A DNA stretch of 64,000 nucleotides from GCA-2690565 sp002457235 (GTDB taxonomy: Bacteria > Verrucomicrobiota > Verrucomicrobiia > Opitutales > Coraliomargaritaceae): NCBI GenBank assembly GCA_045565695.1, contig JBJLEZ010000008.1:1-64000 (forward strand), given 5' to 3'. Position numbers and translations under genes: made by a program. The notes under the pieces are model-generated. The model was given only the letters and a program-made list of their open reading frames with translations, ran no database searches and was not told the DNA's origin. Numbering within the stretch: position 1 is the stretch's first letter; every line of letters begins with the position of its first letter. Positions 28,670 through 37,598 of this stretch are shown here, in pieces.

Positions 28670-29686
28670 TTATTCAATATGGCTTAGAATAATAGAGACT
28701 ATGTCATTCTTGAATCCAGTTAATCCATGGTTTCCGTTGATCACTTTATAATGGTAAACACCATAATCTGCATAACCATATTCTTTAATCGAGGGATTTA
28801 TAGTATCTATTCCATTTCCTGATATTGCGGATCCAGTAAATCCCCTTCCTTTTGCTAAAAAATAATTACTTTCTTGGGCATCATAAAATGTTCTATTTAG
28901 CCAATTAATGTATCCGCCGTCATATGGAATTGAAGTATCATCAGTCCCATGAAAACTAATTATCTTATTTCTGGCAGGAAGTAAAACTTCATTTGTGTAT
29001 ACTCTGCTAGGAAATTCATTATACCAAAATTTATTTTCTCTGTACTGATCAGATATAAGTTGACCAGCCATAAAGATTCCGTTTTTGAACGAGTTTTCGG
29101 GGAGTTCTAATAGTGCTTTAAGAACTAGGGCAGCGCCATTTGATGTGCCAATTAATGATATATTATCTGCGTCAACATTTGCGTATGATTTTAATTGTGA
29201 AATGACCAAACTCAGAAAATCAATATCATTAGCCTCAGATGATTCAGTTTTAATATTCCATTTGTTATCATATCCATCCATTCCAATCTTAATGTAATTT
29301 GTAAAAGTATTACCATATTGATTTAACATATTGATGCCATTGCCACTTGCTCCGTGAAAAAAGATTATAACTGGATGGCTCTCAGCATTTGTAGCCGGCA
29401 CTTGAACATGGGCAGTACGGGAATAATTAGTTTCTTGTGACCACGTTTGTGTCACTGTAAGGATCGTGTTTTCCAAGATCAATGTTGGCGCATTAACAGG
29501 GTCAATCACCGCTCTATAGAAAGTATTTTCTGCTTCAGAGGTTACTGTTGCTGTATGAATACTATTCCATTCATTTAAATCATTTGAACTTTCAATCGTT
29601 ATAGTGAAATCATTGCCCAATAAGGACACACAAGAAATTAATGTGCAGAAAGCTAATTCAATAACTGTACGTATATCTTTTGCCAA
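28670..29686 (-). CDS. Secreted alpha/beta hydrolase, PHB-depolymerase-like
   Basis: A 338-residue exported esterase-like enzyme, starting from TTG at 29686. After a hydrophobic leader (residues about 8-24) comes a short module, IESSNDLNEWNSIHTATV ... NTFYRAVI, of the type found at the start or end of many secreted Verrucomicrobiota proteins. The catalytic domain has VIIFFHGASGNG (oxyanion region), the nucleophile elbow GTSNGA, IISFHGTDDTSIPYDGG with the likely Asp, and a C-terminal NGNHG with the likely His. This order fits the feruloyl esterase or polyhydroxybutyrate depolymerase (LpqC) group. The substrate is unknown. Base composition is A/T-rich like the next gene. Confidence 0.75.
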   Translation of the reverse strand: MAKDIRTVIELAFCTLISCVSLLGNDFTITIESSNDLNEWNSIHTATVTSEAENTFYRAVIDPVNAPTLILENTILTVTQTWSQETNYSRTAHVQVPATNAESHPVIIFFHGASGNGINMLNQYGNTFTNYIKIGMDGYDNKWNIKTESSEANDIDFLSLVISQLKSYANVDADNISLIGTSNGAALVLKALLELPENSFKNGIFMAGQLISDQYRENKFWYNEFPSRVYTNEVLLPARNKIISFHGTDDTSIPYDGGYINWLNRTFYDAQESNYFLAKGRGFTGSAISGNGIDTINPSIKEYGYADYGVYHYKVINGNHGLTGFKNDIVSIILSHIE

Positions 29687-29715
29687 TTTGACTGTAGGAG
29701 GATGATTGTTTTCGT

Positions 29716-31023
29716 TTATGAATTTAAAGCTTGGTCCAAATCTTCTAGTAAATCTTCAATGGATTCAATGCCTACAGATAAACGAACAAAATCGGCGGTA
29801 ACGCCAGTTGATTTTTGTTGCTCCTCATCCAGTTGTTGGTGAGTAGTTGTGGCAGGGTGAATCGCCAAGGATTTTGCATCACCTATATTGGCTAAGTGAC
29901 TGAATAGCTTTAGATTATCAATGAATGATTTCCCTGCTTCAATGCCATCTTTTAGCCCGAAGCCAACAAGTGCACCATAATGATCTTTCTCAAAATATTT
30001 ATTAGCAGCGTCATGATGTGGGCTATTTTTCAATCCTGGATAATTCACCCAACTGACTTTAGGGTGATCATTTAGGAATTCAGCAACTTTCATTGCATTC
30101 TCACAATGCCTTTCCATTCTTAAAGGAAGGGTTTCCACTCCTTGTAAGTGTAAAAATGAATTGAAAGGAGCTGCACAATTACCCATGTCTCGCAAAAGTT
30201 GTAGACGCATTTTCATGATGTATGCAATATTGGCTCCGCCTGCGGGAGGGAATGCTTTGAAAACATCCCAATGCACTAGACCATGATAGCTTTCATCGGG
30301 TTCAGTGAACATGCTGAAGCGACCGCTTCCCCAATCAAAATTTCCGGCATCTGTGACCATGCCCCCGATACTAGTTCCATGCCCGCCAATGAATTTTGTT
30401 AAGCTATTTATCACTACATTGGCACCGTGTTCAATCGGTCGGCAGACTGCAGGAGAGGAGACCGTATTATCAATAACAAGTGGCAACTTTTCTTTTTTGC
30501 ACAAAGCAGAAATCTCTTCAAATGGGAAAATATTCAGTTTAGGATTTCCCACGGTATCCCCATAAATCGCTCTGGTTTTATCATCGATCAAAGAAGCAAA
30601 AGTTTCAGGATTTTCTGCATCAGCAAAACGTACTTCTATACCAAGTTTGGGTAAGGTATGTTTAAATAAACTATAAGTACCTCCATATAACTGTGATGAA
30701 GAAACGATATTGTCGCCTGCTTCGGCCAAATTTAAAATAGCACTGGTGATGGCTGCTTGACCACTAGCATGTCCAAGACTGGCAACTCCACCTTCCAAGG
30801 CTGAAATTCTTTTTTCCAACACATCAGTCGTTGGATTCATAATACGTGTGTAGATATTACCAAGTTCTTCCAGTCCGAATAATTTCGCGGCATGCTCGGT
30901 GTCTCTAAAGACGTAACTTGTTGTTTGATAAATAGGAACAGCACGAGAGTTTGTTTCATCAATATCGTGACCGGCATGAAGTGACAGTGTTCCGAGTCCT
31001 GGTTTTTTGTTTGAATCAGTCAT
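29716..31023 (-). CDS. metY: O-acetylhomoserine sulfhydrylase
   Basis: A 435-residue Cys/Met metabolism PLP enzyme that most likely joins sulfide (or methanethiol) to O-acetylhomoserine, giving homocysteine. The start TLSLHAGHD, AVPIYQTTSYVF, YTRIMNPTTDVLEKRIS, the SGQAA segment, VIDNTVSSPAVCRP and the PLP lysine at residue 210 in NSLTKFIGGHG are characteristic; the length (longer than cystathionine enzymes by about 40 residues) and the GLVHWDVFKAFPPAGGANIAYI insertion fit MetY rather than MetB or MetC. No SAM riboswitch was recognised in the 44 bases before the tRNA. It links functionally to metF at 43.6 kb. Confidence 0.93.
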   Translation of the reverse strand: MTDSNKKPGLGTLSLHAGHDIDETNSRAVPIYQTTSYVFRDTEHAAKLFGLEELGNIYTRIMNPTTDVLEKRISALEGGVASLGHASGQAAITSAILNLAEAGDNIVSSSQLYGGTYSLFKHTLPKLGIEVRFADAENPETFASLIDDKTRAIYGDTVGNPKLNIFPFEEISALCKKEKLPLVIDNTVSSPAVCRPIEHGANVVINSLTKFIGGHGTSIGGMVTDAGNFDWGSGRFSMFTEPDESYHGLVHWDVFKAFPPAGGANIAYIMKMRLQLLRDMGNCAAPFNSFLHLQGVETLPLRMERHCENAMKVAEFLNDHPKVSWVNYPGLKNSPHHDAANKYFEKDHYGALVGFGLKDGIEAGKSFIDNLKLFSHLANIGDAKSLAIHPATTTHQQLDEEQQKSTGVTADFVRLSVGIESIEDLLEDLDQALNS

Positions 31024-31067
31024 AGTTTTAAACAGTTATAGGAATGTGCAATTAAGCATTTGAAAAA

Positions 31068-31144
<77 letters not shown>

Positions 31145-31299
31145 GTTAAATATCAATATACAACGAGTAAATCTCACGCAATCAAGCATAATTTAAATTC
31201 TTAGTCATTGCCTTATTTTTAGCAGTTTTGACAAAATATGTTTTTTGCTAGACTTTATGAAAAATTCAGCCTCCTTTATAGGCTAATCTTTATATTGTT

Positions 31300-31707
31300 A
31301 TGAGCGAAGAAACCTTAATTATTTTGAAACCTGATTGCATGACTGCTGGAATCTGCGGTGCGGTGATCAGTCGATTTGAAGCTGAAGGCTTTGAAATAGC
31401 CGCGGCAAAAGTTAAGCAATTAGATGATACATTATTAAAAGAACATTATTCACATGTTGCACATCTTCCATTTTTCCCAGAAATTGTTGCCTTTATGAGT
31501 AGTGTCCCAGTCGTGGTCTTACTTTTGAAAGGTGAATCAGTGATTGCTCGTGTCCGCGATTTATTAGGGCCAACAAATTCTCTTGAAGCTCCCAAGGGGA
31601 CAATCCGTGGCGATCTTGGTACGGATAGAATGCGCAATGTCGTTCATGCTTCGGATAGCCCTGAAAATGCTCTGATTGAGAAAAAACGTTTTTTCCCTGA
31701 ATTATAG
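31300..31707 (+). CDS. ndk: Nucleoside diphosphate kinase
   Basis: Equalises NTP and NDP pools by phosphate transfer through a phosphohistidine. The 135-residue protein has the standard core: LIILKPDCM, the Kpn-loop region, and the active-site His116 in RNVVHASDSPENA, with the typical ending EKKRFF. The 5' leader holds a small hairpin (AGCCT, seven bases, AGGCT) and a TTGACA hexamer farther upstream. ispF follows 21 bp downstream, so the two are probably co-transcribed. Confidence 0.97.
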   Translation: MSEETLIILKPDCMTAGICGAVISRFEAEGFEIAAAKVKQLDDTLLKEHYSHVAHLPFFPEIVAFMSSVPVVVLLLKGESVIARVRDLLGPTNSLEAPKGTIRGDLGTDRMRNVVHASDSPENALIEKKRFFPEL

Positions 31708-31728
31708 TCTTTTTTATTCTGGTACATT

Positions 31729-32220
31729 TTGGTTAAAATTAAAACAGGTTTAGGTCTCGATAGTCATCGCTTTCACGAAGACCCATCAATTAACAAGCCT
31801 TTGATTTTAGGAGGGGTCAATTTTGAGAGTGAGCTCTCCTTGAAAGGGAATAGCGATGCTGATGTTGTCTTACACGCAATTACCGATGCTATTAGTAGTA
31901 TTACAGGTAATACAATAATCGGAGCTAAGGCAGATGAGCTTTGCCAGAAAGGCATTACAGATAGTCGTGAATATCTTAAATTAGCATTGGCTGATTTTGG
32001 AGACTACAGCATTTCGCATGTAGCCATCGCATTAGAATGCCATCAACCAAAGATTGATCCCATGGTAGAGACGATGCGAACTTCAATTGCTGAGCTTTTG
32101 GGAATTGCTTTTTCTGATGTTGGTATCACTGCAACGAGTGGGGAAGGACTAACCGATGTCGGTCGTGGCCTCGGTATTCATTGTACCGCAATAGTCACAG
32201 CAGTCGCAGTGGCAATTTAA
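31729..32220 (+). CDS. ispF: 2-C-methyl-D-erythritol 2,4-cyclodiphosphate synthase
   Basis: Fifth step of the non-mevalonate isoprenoid route. The 163-residue protein has the zinc-binding GLDSHRF motif, LILGGV, the SDADVVLHAITDA motif (second metal and substrate site) and the closing TATSGEGLTDVGRGLGIHC. Family length is about 157-160. The start is TTG at 31729, as there is no ATG between the ndk stop and the conserved GLGLDSH. It converges with gloA, with 7 bp between stops. Confidence 0.95.
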   Translation: MVKIKTGLGLDSHRFHEDPSINKPLILGGVNFESELSLKGNSDADVVLHAITDAISSITGNTIIGAKADELCQKGITDSREYLKLALADFGDYSISHVAIALECHQPKIDPMVETMRTSIAELLGIAFSDVGITATSGEGLTDVGRGLGIHCTAIVTAVAVAI

Positions 32221-32227
32221 CAGTCGA

Positions 32228-32614
32228 TTAGTGCTCTAATATTTCGACCTCATATCCATCAGGGTCTGTAATAAAAGCCATTTTTTTGCCATCAATAAAT
32301 TTTTCACGCCAATTAGATGGCCATAAATCGATGGTAAGATCTAAAGATTCAAGATAGTCGCAGTAGGCAATAATATCATCAACTCGGATGCAGGTATGCA
32401 CCAAATCTTCTGGGAATTCTACTTTAAAATCAGGAGAGAAAGTGAGCTCTAGCTTGTGTTCTGAATCAGGAATTTTCAAATGTGCTAGTTCATTACCTGA
32501 AGGAGATTTGTCGGTACGTCTTAAAACTTCAAAGCCACAGGTTTTCTTGTACCAATCAATTGAGGCTTCCAAATTTGAAACACGAATACGTGTATGATCA
32601 AAAGTAATTTTCAT
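32228..32614 (-). CDS. gloA: Glyoxalase I / VOC family protein
   Basis: A 128-residue vicinal-oxygen-chelate protein closest to lactoylglutathione lyase, which detoxifies methylglyoxal. Two beta-alpha-beta-beta-beta modules are visible, and the four metal ligand positions are filled: His near residue 7 (FDHTRIRV), Glu in LELTF, His in LVHTCIRVDD and Glu in YEVEILE. The loop SPSGNELAHL matches the family. Another VOC function cannot be excluded. It lies downstream of lexA on the same strand, 37 bp away. Confidence 0.88.
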   Translation of the reverse strand: MKITFDHTRIRVSNLEASIDWYKKTCGFEVLRRTDKSPSGNELAHLKIPDSEHKLELTFSPDFKVEFPEDLVHTCIRVDDIIAYCDYLESLDLTIDLWPSNWREKFIDGKKMAFITDPDGYEVEILEH

Positions 32615-32651
32615 ACGACTAATCCTACAGTATTATAAATAAGTACAAGAC

Positions 32652-33308
32652 TTAAAGTGCTCTAACGACTGCCTTGGCCACACCTTGAATCTCTAATTGA
32701 TCTGAAGGGTGCAACTCAGGATAGTTTTTATTTTCTGCTTTCAAATAGGGGGGTTCACCCGCTTTTTGAATTAATCGTTTCAAGGTCACTTCACCATCAA
32801 TCAAAGCAGCCACTATATCGCCATCTCTTGCTTCTCTAGGCTCAATGATCACGCGATCTCCATCATAAATTTGAGCATCGACCATGCTGTCGCCTCTCAC
32901 TTCCAAGGCAAAGGACTGCTTTCGACTGGCATTGGTAAAGCCTGCGTTTTGAATGTCTACCTGTAATCTGCCGACAGCACCTGAAGACTCAACGCGATCG
33001 GGATAACCCGCAGCAATTGCTCCGTACACAGGGATCTCAACAACTTCACTTGCATTGTCGGGAATCTCAGATTCAAAGTTGGCCTGTGGGCTGTCAGGGC
33101 GGTTGATTCTAAAGGTTCGAGCTTGTCCGGGGATTCGCTCAATCGCTCCTTTTCTTTCAAGAGCCCGCAGGTGACCCATCACTGCATTGGTGCTTTTGTA
33201 GTCAAACTCCATTTGAATATTACGAATGCTCGGCCAAAAGCCATGTCTCCATTCATAGTTGGTGATAAAATCCAATATTTCTATCTGTCGAGTCGTCAAT
33301 TCTTTCAT
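32652..33308 (-). CDS. lexA: SOS response repressor LexA
   Basis: A 218-residue self-cleaving repressor of DNA-damage genes. The N-terminal winged helix-turn-helix begins MKELTTRQIEILDFI and has the recognition region SIRNIQMEFDYKSTNAVMGHL. The C-terminal S24 peptidase domain contains the Ala100-Gly101 cleavage site, catalytic Ser141 (RGDSMVDA) and Lys177 (EVTLKRL). The ATG at 33308 is chosen because a good promoter (33319-33348) would lie inside the coding sequence of the longer in-frame start at 33341. It is divergent from the ABC binding protein gene. Confidence 0.97.
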   Translation of the reverse strand: MKELTTRQIEILDFITNYEWRHGFWPSIRNIQMEFDYKSTNAVMGHLRALERKGAIERIPGQARTFRINRPDSPQANFESEIPDNASEVVEIPVYGAIAAGYPDRVESSGAVGRLQVDIQNAGFTNASRKQSFALEVRGDSMVDAQIYDGDRVIIEPREARDGDIVAALIDGEVTLKRLIQKAGEPPYLKAENKNYPELHPSDQLEIQGVAKAVVRAL

Positions 33309-33318
33309 AGTGTACATA

Positions 33319-33348
33319 TGAATAGGTGAACAGTTGTGCATTTGTCAA
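33319..33348 (-). promoter_or_regulatory. lexA promoter with probable LexA operator
   Basis: On the minus strand TTGACA (33343-33348) and TATTCA (33319-33324) are separated by 18 bp. Between them lies TGCACAACTGTTCA (33327-33340), an imperfect palindrome of the form TGnACA, two bases, TGTnCA, where a repressor would block RNA polymerase. The predicted transcript starts about 4 bases before the lexA ATG, so the mRNA would be nearly leaderless. Autoregulation by LexA is the expected meaning; binding is inferred. Confidence 0.55.
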
Positions 33349-33404
33349 TATTCAATTTAACGTTGTCAAATCTATGCATGGAATAAAAGTATCTAACTAT
33401 TGGT

Positions 33405-35234
33405 ATGCCTTTGTCTTTCTCACAGTATATTCAGTCTATAACACTTTCTTCAGTTCTGCTTTTGAGCCTATTGAACTTGGGCTGTGAACGGGCGATCAAT
33501 TATGAGAGAACGCATCACCCTTTACCCGAAGGAGTCGATATCTCTGAGTGTGAATCTGGCCGCTATGGCGGGATTTTTATTTTGAATGAGACGACCCAGC
33601 CAACCACTTTTAATCCGCTCGTCCCTAACAACCTAAGTACGAGTATGGTTTTATCACGCCTTCTCAGTAACTTAGTGGAGTTTAATCCAAAGACTGAGTT
33701 ATTTGAACCGGCATTGGCTGAATCATGGATCGTCAGTGAGGATGGTTTAACCTATACTTTTAATCTGCGAAAAGGTTTGCTTTGGAGTGATGGTCAACCC
33801 TTCACCGCTGAAGATGTGATCTTTACTTTTGATTGTATCTTATCGGAAATTATCGATGAAGCAGCCGGAGACAAACGGCCTCGTTATCCATCTCGTTATT
33901 ATCAACAACTGCACATAGATGGTACGCCGATTCAATATACACTAATCGATGCCCATACGATACGGTTTGATCTACCCACGACTTATGCACCTTTTTTGTA
34001 TGATATCGGGCTAGCAATTTTACCCAAACATATTTTAGGCGATGCGTTCAATTCAGGGTCGTTTATGAAAGAGTGGACAACGCAAACAGCAATCGAAACT
34101 CCCGAAGAAATTGTCGGACTAGGTCCTTTTAAGATTTTTTCATACAAGCCAGGAGAGCGAATAGTGTTGGAGCCAAACCCTCATTACTGGCGTGCAGATA
34201 GTTCAGGGCAACGATTACCTTATTTGGATTATTTAGTGATAAAATTTGTCTCTGAAGCGAATACAGCCATTGCCCATTTTGCTACGGGTAAGAGCGATGC
34301 ATCCGGCGTTGGTGCTGACGATTATGAGTGGGTGAAAAAAGCAACAGATATTTATGATTTTTCTATTAGTAATCGTGGCCCATCTTCTAGCGTAAACTTT
34401 TTTTGGTTTAACCTAAATCCCGAATCTTCAGAGGATGGAGTCCCTTATATCGAACCGTACAAATTTGCTTGGTTTAGCGATAAGCATTTTCGGAAAGCCA
34501 TTTTACACGGCTTCAATCGAAAAGGAATTATTGATGCAGTTTTGTTCGGAAAAGGGGAACCATTGCACTCAATCATACCGCCTGCACAAGGTGAGTGGCA
34601 TAATCCAAATGTTACAAAATATGCGTACTCACCAGAAAGAGCTCGTGAACTATTGCAATCCATTGGCTTCACTTGGAATAGAGAAGGGCAATTATTCGAT
34701 GGGTCAGGCAATCGTGTCTCTTTTAATCTACTACTCGTTGAAAGTGCGAATTACGACCAAATCGGTATTACTTTTGTTGAAAACATGAAAGATCTAGGAA
34801 TTGAGGTTCGCTTAGAGCGTGCAGACTTTGCGACCCTGCTCAAGCGTACGGATAACACTTTTGATTATGATATGACCATCTTGGGTTGGGGGTCTTCCAG
34901 TGCTGCATATGATCCTTCTGGGAGTAAGGCACTTTATTTGAGTAGTGGTAAGTATCATATGTGGTATCCAAATCAAAAATCACCAGCGACAGAATGGGAA
35001 GCGAGAATCGATACTTTAATCAAACTTCAGGAACAAACTTTAGATCGTAAACAACGAATTGCTTACATGCACGAGGTGCAGGCGATATTATCCGATGAGC
35101 TACCTTTGCTATTTGGCTATTCGCCTTACAGTTATGTCGGCATTAAAGACAAATGGATGAATGTTTATATACCTAAATCAGGTACAATTCTTTGGAATAT
35201 TGATGAAATTTGGGAAGGAGATGGGCAGCCGTAA
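33405..35234 (+). CDS. Peptide-type ABC transporter substrate-binding lipoprotein
   Basis: A 609-residue family 5 extracellular solute-binding protein. The signal peptide ends in a lipobox (LLNLGC, Cys near residue 27), so it is a membrane-anchored lipoprotein. The body has the family hallmarks: NPLVPNNLSTSMVLSRLLSNLVEF, LAESWIVSEDGLTYTFNLRKGLLWSDGQPFTAEDV spread over the first 140 residues, GLGPFKIFSYKPGERIVLEPNPHYW, and FRKAILHGFNRKGII. Ligands of such proteins include oligopeptides, dipeptides and some sugars; the ligand here is unknown. It heads an operon with the fused permease (29 bp downstream) and the ATPase. Confidence 0.92.
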   Translation: MPLSFSQYIQSITLSSVLLLSLLNLGCERAINYERTHHPLPEGVDISECESGRYGGIFILNETTQPTTFNPLVPNNLSTSMVLSRLLSNLVEFNPKTELFEPALAESWIVSEDGLTYTFNLRKGLLWSDGQPFTAEDVIFTFDCILSEIIDEAAGDKRPRYPSRYYQQLHIDGTPIQYTLIDAHTIRFDLPTTYAPFLYDIGLAILPKHILGDAFNSGSFMKEWTTQTAIETPEEIVGLGPFKIFSYKPGERIVLEPNPHYWRADSSGQRLPYLDYLVIKFVSEANTAIAHFATGKSDASGVGADDYEWVKKATDIYDFSISNRGPSSSVNFFWFNLNPESSEDGVPYIEPYKFAWFSDKHFRKAILHGFNRKGIIDAVLFGKGEPLHSIIPPAQGEWHNPNVTKYAYSPERARELLQSIGFTWNREGQLFDGSGNRVSFNLLLVESANYDQIGITFVENMKDLGIEVRLERADFATLLKRTDNTFDYDMTILGWGSSSAAYDPSGSKALYLSSGKYHMWYPNQKSPATEWEARIDTLIKLQEQTLDRKQRIAYMHEVQAILSDELPLLFGYSPYSYVGIKDKWMNVYIPKSGTILWNIDEIWEGDGQP

Positions 35235-35263
35235 GCACGGATTAAGATTAATCAAAATTAACT

Positions 35264-37567
35264 ATGTGGCGATTTATTTTTAGGCGTTTATGCACAATAA
35301 TTCCATTATTATTTGGAGTGAGTTTGCTCGTTTCACTTTTAATGTATTTATCTCCGGGCGACTTTTTAACACAAGCACGAGCGGCAAAGGATATAGACCC
35401 TAGCTTTATTGAGCAGATGGAGCATCAATTAGGCTTGGTAGATGCAGCAGGAAATCCAACGCCATGGTTTGTTCAGTATGGACATTGGTTGGCAAATGTA
35501 TCGCCACTTAAATACGGGCCATGGGTGGGTGAACCTGACAAAGGACTCTTTTTTGGAAGTCCATATTTCGGAGAATCATGGACTTACAAAGTCGAAGTAT
35601 TTGATTTATTAAAGCAACGTGTGCCTGCTACATTTATTCTTTCTTTAAGTTCAATTCTCTTCGCTTGGATTATTGCAATTCCTTTGGGGATTTTAGCTGC
35701 CATGTATAAAGATTCAATCTTTGATCGAATATCTGCTTTTTTTGCGTATGCCGCACTGTCTATCCCTGAATTTTTTCTCGCGATTTTAGCGGTTTATTTT
35801 GCCGCAGTTACTGGTTTATTTCCTGAGGGTGGTCGATCCTCTATCGAAAGTGAATTTTTGCCTCTGGGCTTACAGTTTCTCGATTATTTGCATCATTTGA
35901 TTTTACCGACAATTGTATTAGGCATCGGGGGCATTGCCGGTACTATGCGAATTATGCGTGCCAATTTCATCGACAGTATGCGAGCAGAGTTTGTAACAAC
36001 GGCACGAGCTAAAGGGTTACGAGAAGGTATCATAATGTTTGTGCATGTGTTTCGTAATGCGATCAATCCTTTGATCACTTCATTGGGCTATGCCTTTGCC
36101 AGTTTGTTATCGGGTGCTTTATTGGTAGAAAATGTAATGAACTATCCGGGCTTAGGGCAGTTGATTTATGATGCGTTGATAAGGGAAGACCAATATGTAG
36201 TTATGGCAGGTGTATTGGTAGGTGTGACCTTGCTGGTTTTTGGTAATCTATTAGCCGACTTATTACTCGGTTGGGTAGACCCTCGTATCCGAGTCGAATC
36301 GGAACAATCCAACTCTAGGAAGAAAAATACGAATTATAGTCGATGGTTATTTTTAATTCTCTTTGGCCTGATCGGCGGAGAAATTTTATTAGAGTCTTAT
36401 TTCCCATCAGGGTTGTTTGTAATTGCCCAGTGTTTAAAATGGGTCGGTCTGCTCATAGTTGCTTTGGTTGCCTTGGCGTGTATCGCCATGGTGGGCTATC
36501 TCATGTTTATTATGGCGAAGCGTTTATTGATTCCAATTTTTAAACGGGCCTCTGGAGCAATTGCCTTTTCGATTTTAATAATTCTCTATTTTCTCTCAGG
36601 CTTTGCTTCCTTTTTTGCTCCGTATTCGGTCTCTGAGCAAAACCTCAGTTTTCCTTATCATCCACCTTCACAAATTCAATTTGTGGATGGGCATTTTGAA
36701 GTGAGTTTGATGGAAAGAGTGCAAGTAGGGGCGGCTCAATATCAAGCGACAGGTGAAACCGCACAGCTTCAATTTTTTACCAAATCAGAACCATATCAAT
36801 TATTTGGTTTCATTCCTATGGACCATAAGTTTCTTCAATTAGAATCGGGAAACGGAAACGACCGATTGTATTTATTAGGCTCTGATTCTACGGGACGTGA
36901 TATATTCAGTCGGCTTTTATATGGCTCTCAAATTTCTCTATCGATTGGATTGATTGGTATTTCAATTACGCTGGTACTAGGCTTCATTGTAGGTGCAATA
37001 GCAGGCTATTATGGGGGTTGGGTGGACTTCTCGGCGATGCGACTGGTCGAATTATTAATGTCGATACCGGGTCTGTATTTATTGTTAGCATTGCGTTCTG
37101 CCTTCATGCAACCTGAGCTTTCGCCGGTTCAAGTGTATACGATTATTGTGGTTATTTTATCGGTGATTGGCTGGGCGGGCACCGCTCGGATTATTCGAGG
37201 CATGACTTTATCCCTTCGCAAAAGACCGTTCGTACAAGCAGCAGAAAGTTTTGGTGTCCCGGTATGGTTGATATTGGTGCGTCATATTTTGCCGAATATT
37301 GCTAGTTATTTATTGGTCGCAGCAACACTTTCGATTCCTGGTTATATATTAGCAGAAGCCGCACTCTCATTTCTCGGATTGGGAATCTCAGAACCTTCAG
37401 CTTCATGGGGATTGATGCTTAAACAATCACAGGGCAATATGATTGTATTTTTTATGAATTTTTGGTGGATGCTATTGCCTGGAGTGGCAATCTTTGTCAC
37501 GGTCGTGGCTTACAATGTTTTAGGGGATGTGCTTCGAGATATTGTTGATCCGAAGATGAAGCTTTGA
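35264..37567 (+). CDS. Fused double permease of a peptide-type ABC transporter (DppB-DppC)
   Basis: A 767-residue membrane protein holding both permease halves. Residues about 1-345 are a DppB/OppB-type unit (FRRLCTIIPLLFGVSLLVSLL, then the EAA loop ARAKGLREGIIMFVHVFRNAINP, NYPGLGQLIYDA, ending GWVDPRIR). Residues about 357-420 form a linker with two extra hydrophobic segments. Residues from about 425 are a DppC/OppC-type unit (FFAPYS, LGSDSTGRDIFSRLLYGSQISLSIG, the second EAA loop FVQAAESFGVPVWLILVRHILPN, SFLGLGISEPSASWG, ending IVDPKMKL). In most systems these are two proteins. No stop or frameshift lies between the halves. Confidence 0.92.
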   Translation: MWRFIFRRLCTIIPLLFGVSLLVSLLMYLSPGDFLTQARAAKDIDPSFIEQMEHQLGLVDAAGNPTPWFVQYGHWLANVSPLKYGPWVGEPDKGLFFGSPYFGESWTYKVEVFDLLKQRVPATFILSLSSILFAWIIAIPLGILAAMYKDSIFDRISAFFAYAALSIPEFFLAILAVYFAAVTGLFPEGGRSSIESEFLPLGLQFLDYLHHLILPTIVLGIGGIAGTMRIMRANFIDSMRAEFVTTARAKGLREGIIMFVHVFRNAINPLITSLGYAFASLLSGALLVENVMNYPGLGQLIYDALIREDQYVVMAGVLVGVTLLVFGNLLADLLLGWVDPRIRVESEQSNSRKKNTNYSRWLFLILFGLIGGEILLESYFPSGLFVIAQCLKWVGLLIVALVALACIAMVGYLMFIMAKRLLIPIFKRASGAIAFSILIILYFLSGFASFFAPYSVSEQNLSFPYHPPSQIQFVDGHFEVSLMERVQVGAAQYQATGETAQLQFFTKSEPYQLFGFIPMDHKFLQLESGNGNDRLYLLGSDSTGRDIFSRLLYGSQISLSIGLIGISITLVLGFIVGAIAGYYGGWVDFSAMRLVELLMSIPGLYLLLALRSAFMQPELSPVQVYTIIVVILSVIGWAGTARIIRGMTLSLRKRPFVQAAESFGVPVWLILVRHILPNIASYLLVAATLSIPGYILAEAALSFLGLGISEPSASWGLMLKQSQGNMIVFFMNFWWMLLPGVAIFVTVVAYNVLGDVLRDIVDPKMKL

Positions 37568-37598
37568 TTATTTAAGCTAAACGGGTATTTTTTTAATT

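Noticed and set aside
30305..30654. Plus-strand ORFs of 75-86 codons inside metY
   Set aside because: They lie wholly antisense to a strongly conserved gene and show no domain.
31024..31067. Possible SAM-type riboswitch in front of metY
   Set aside because: Only 44 bases separate the tRNA-Val gene from metY, too short for any SAM riboswitch, and no conserved element is visible.
33309..33341. Eleven-residue N-terminal extension of LexA
   Set aside because: The extra codons overlap the -10, the operator-like palindrome and the predicted transcription start.
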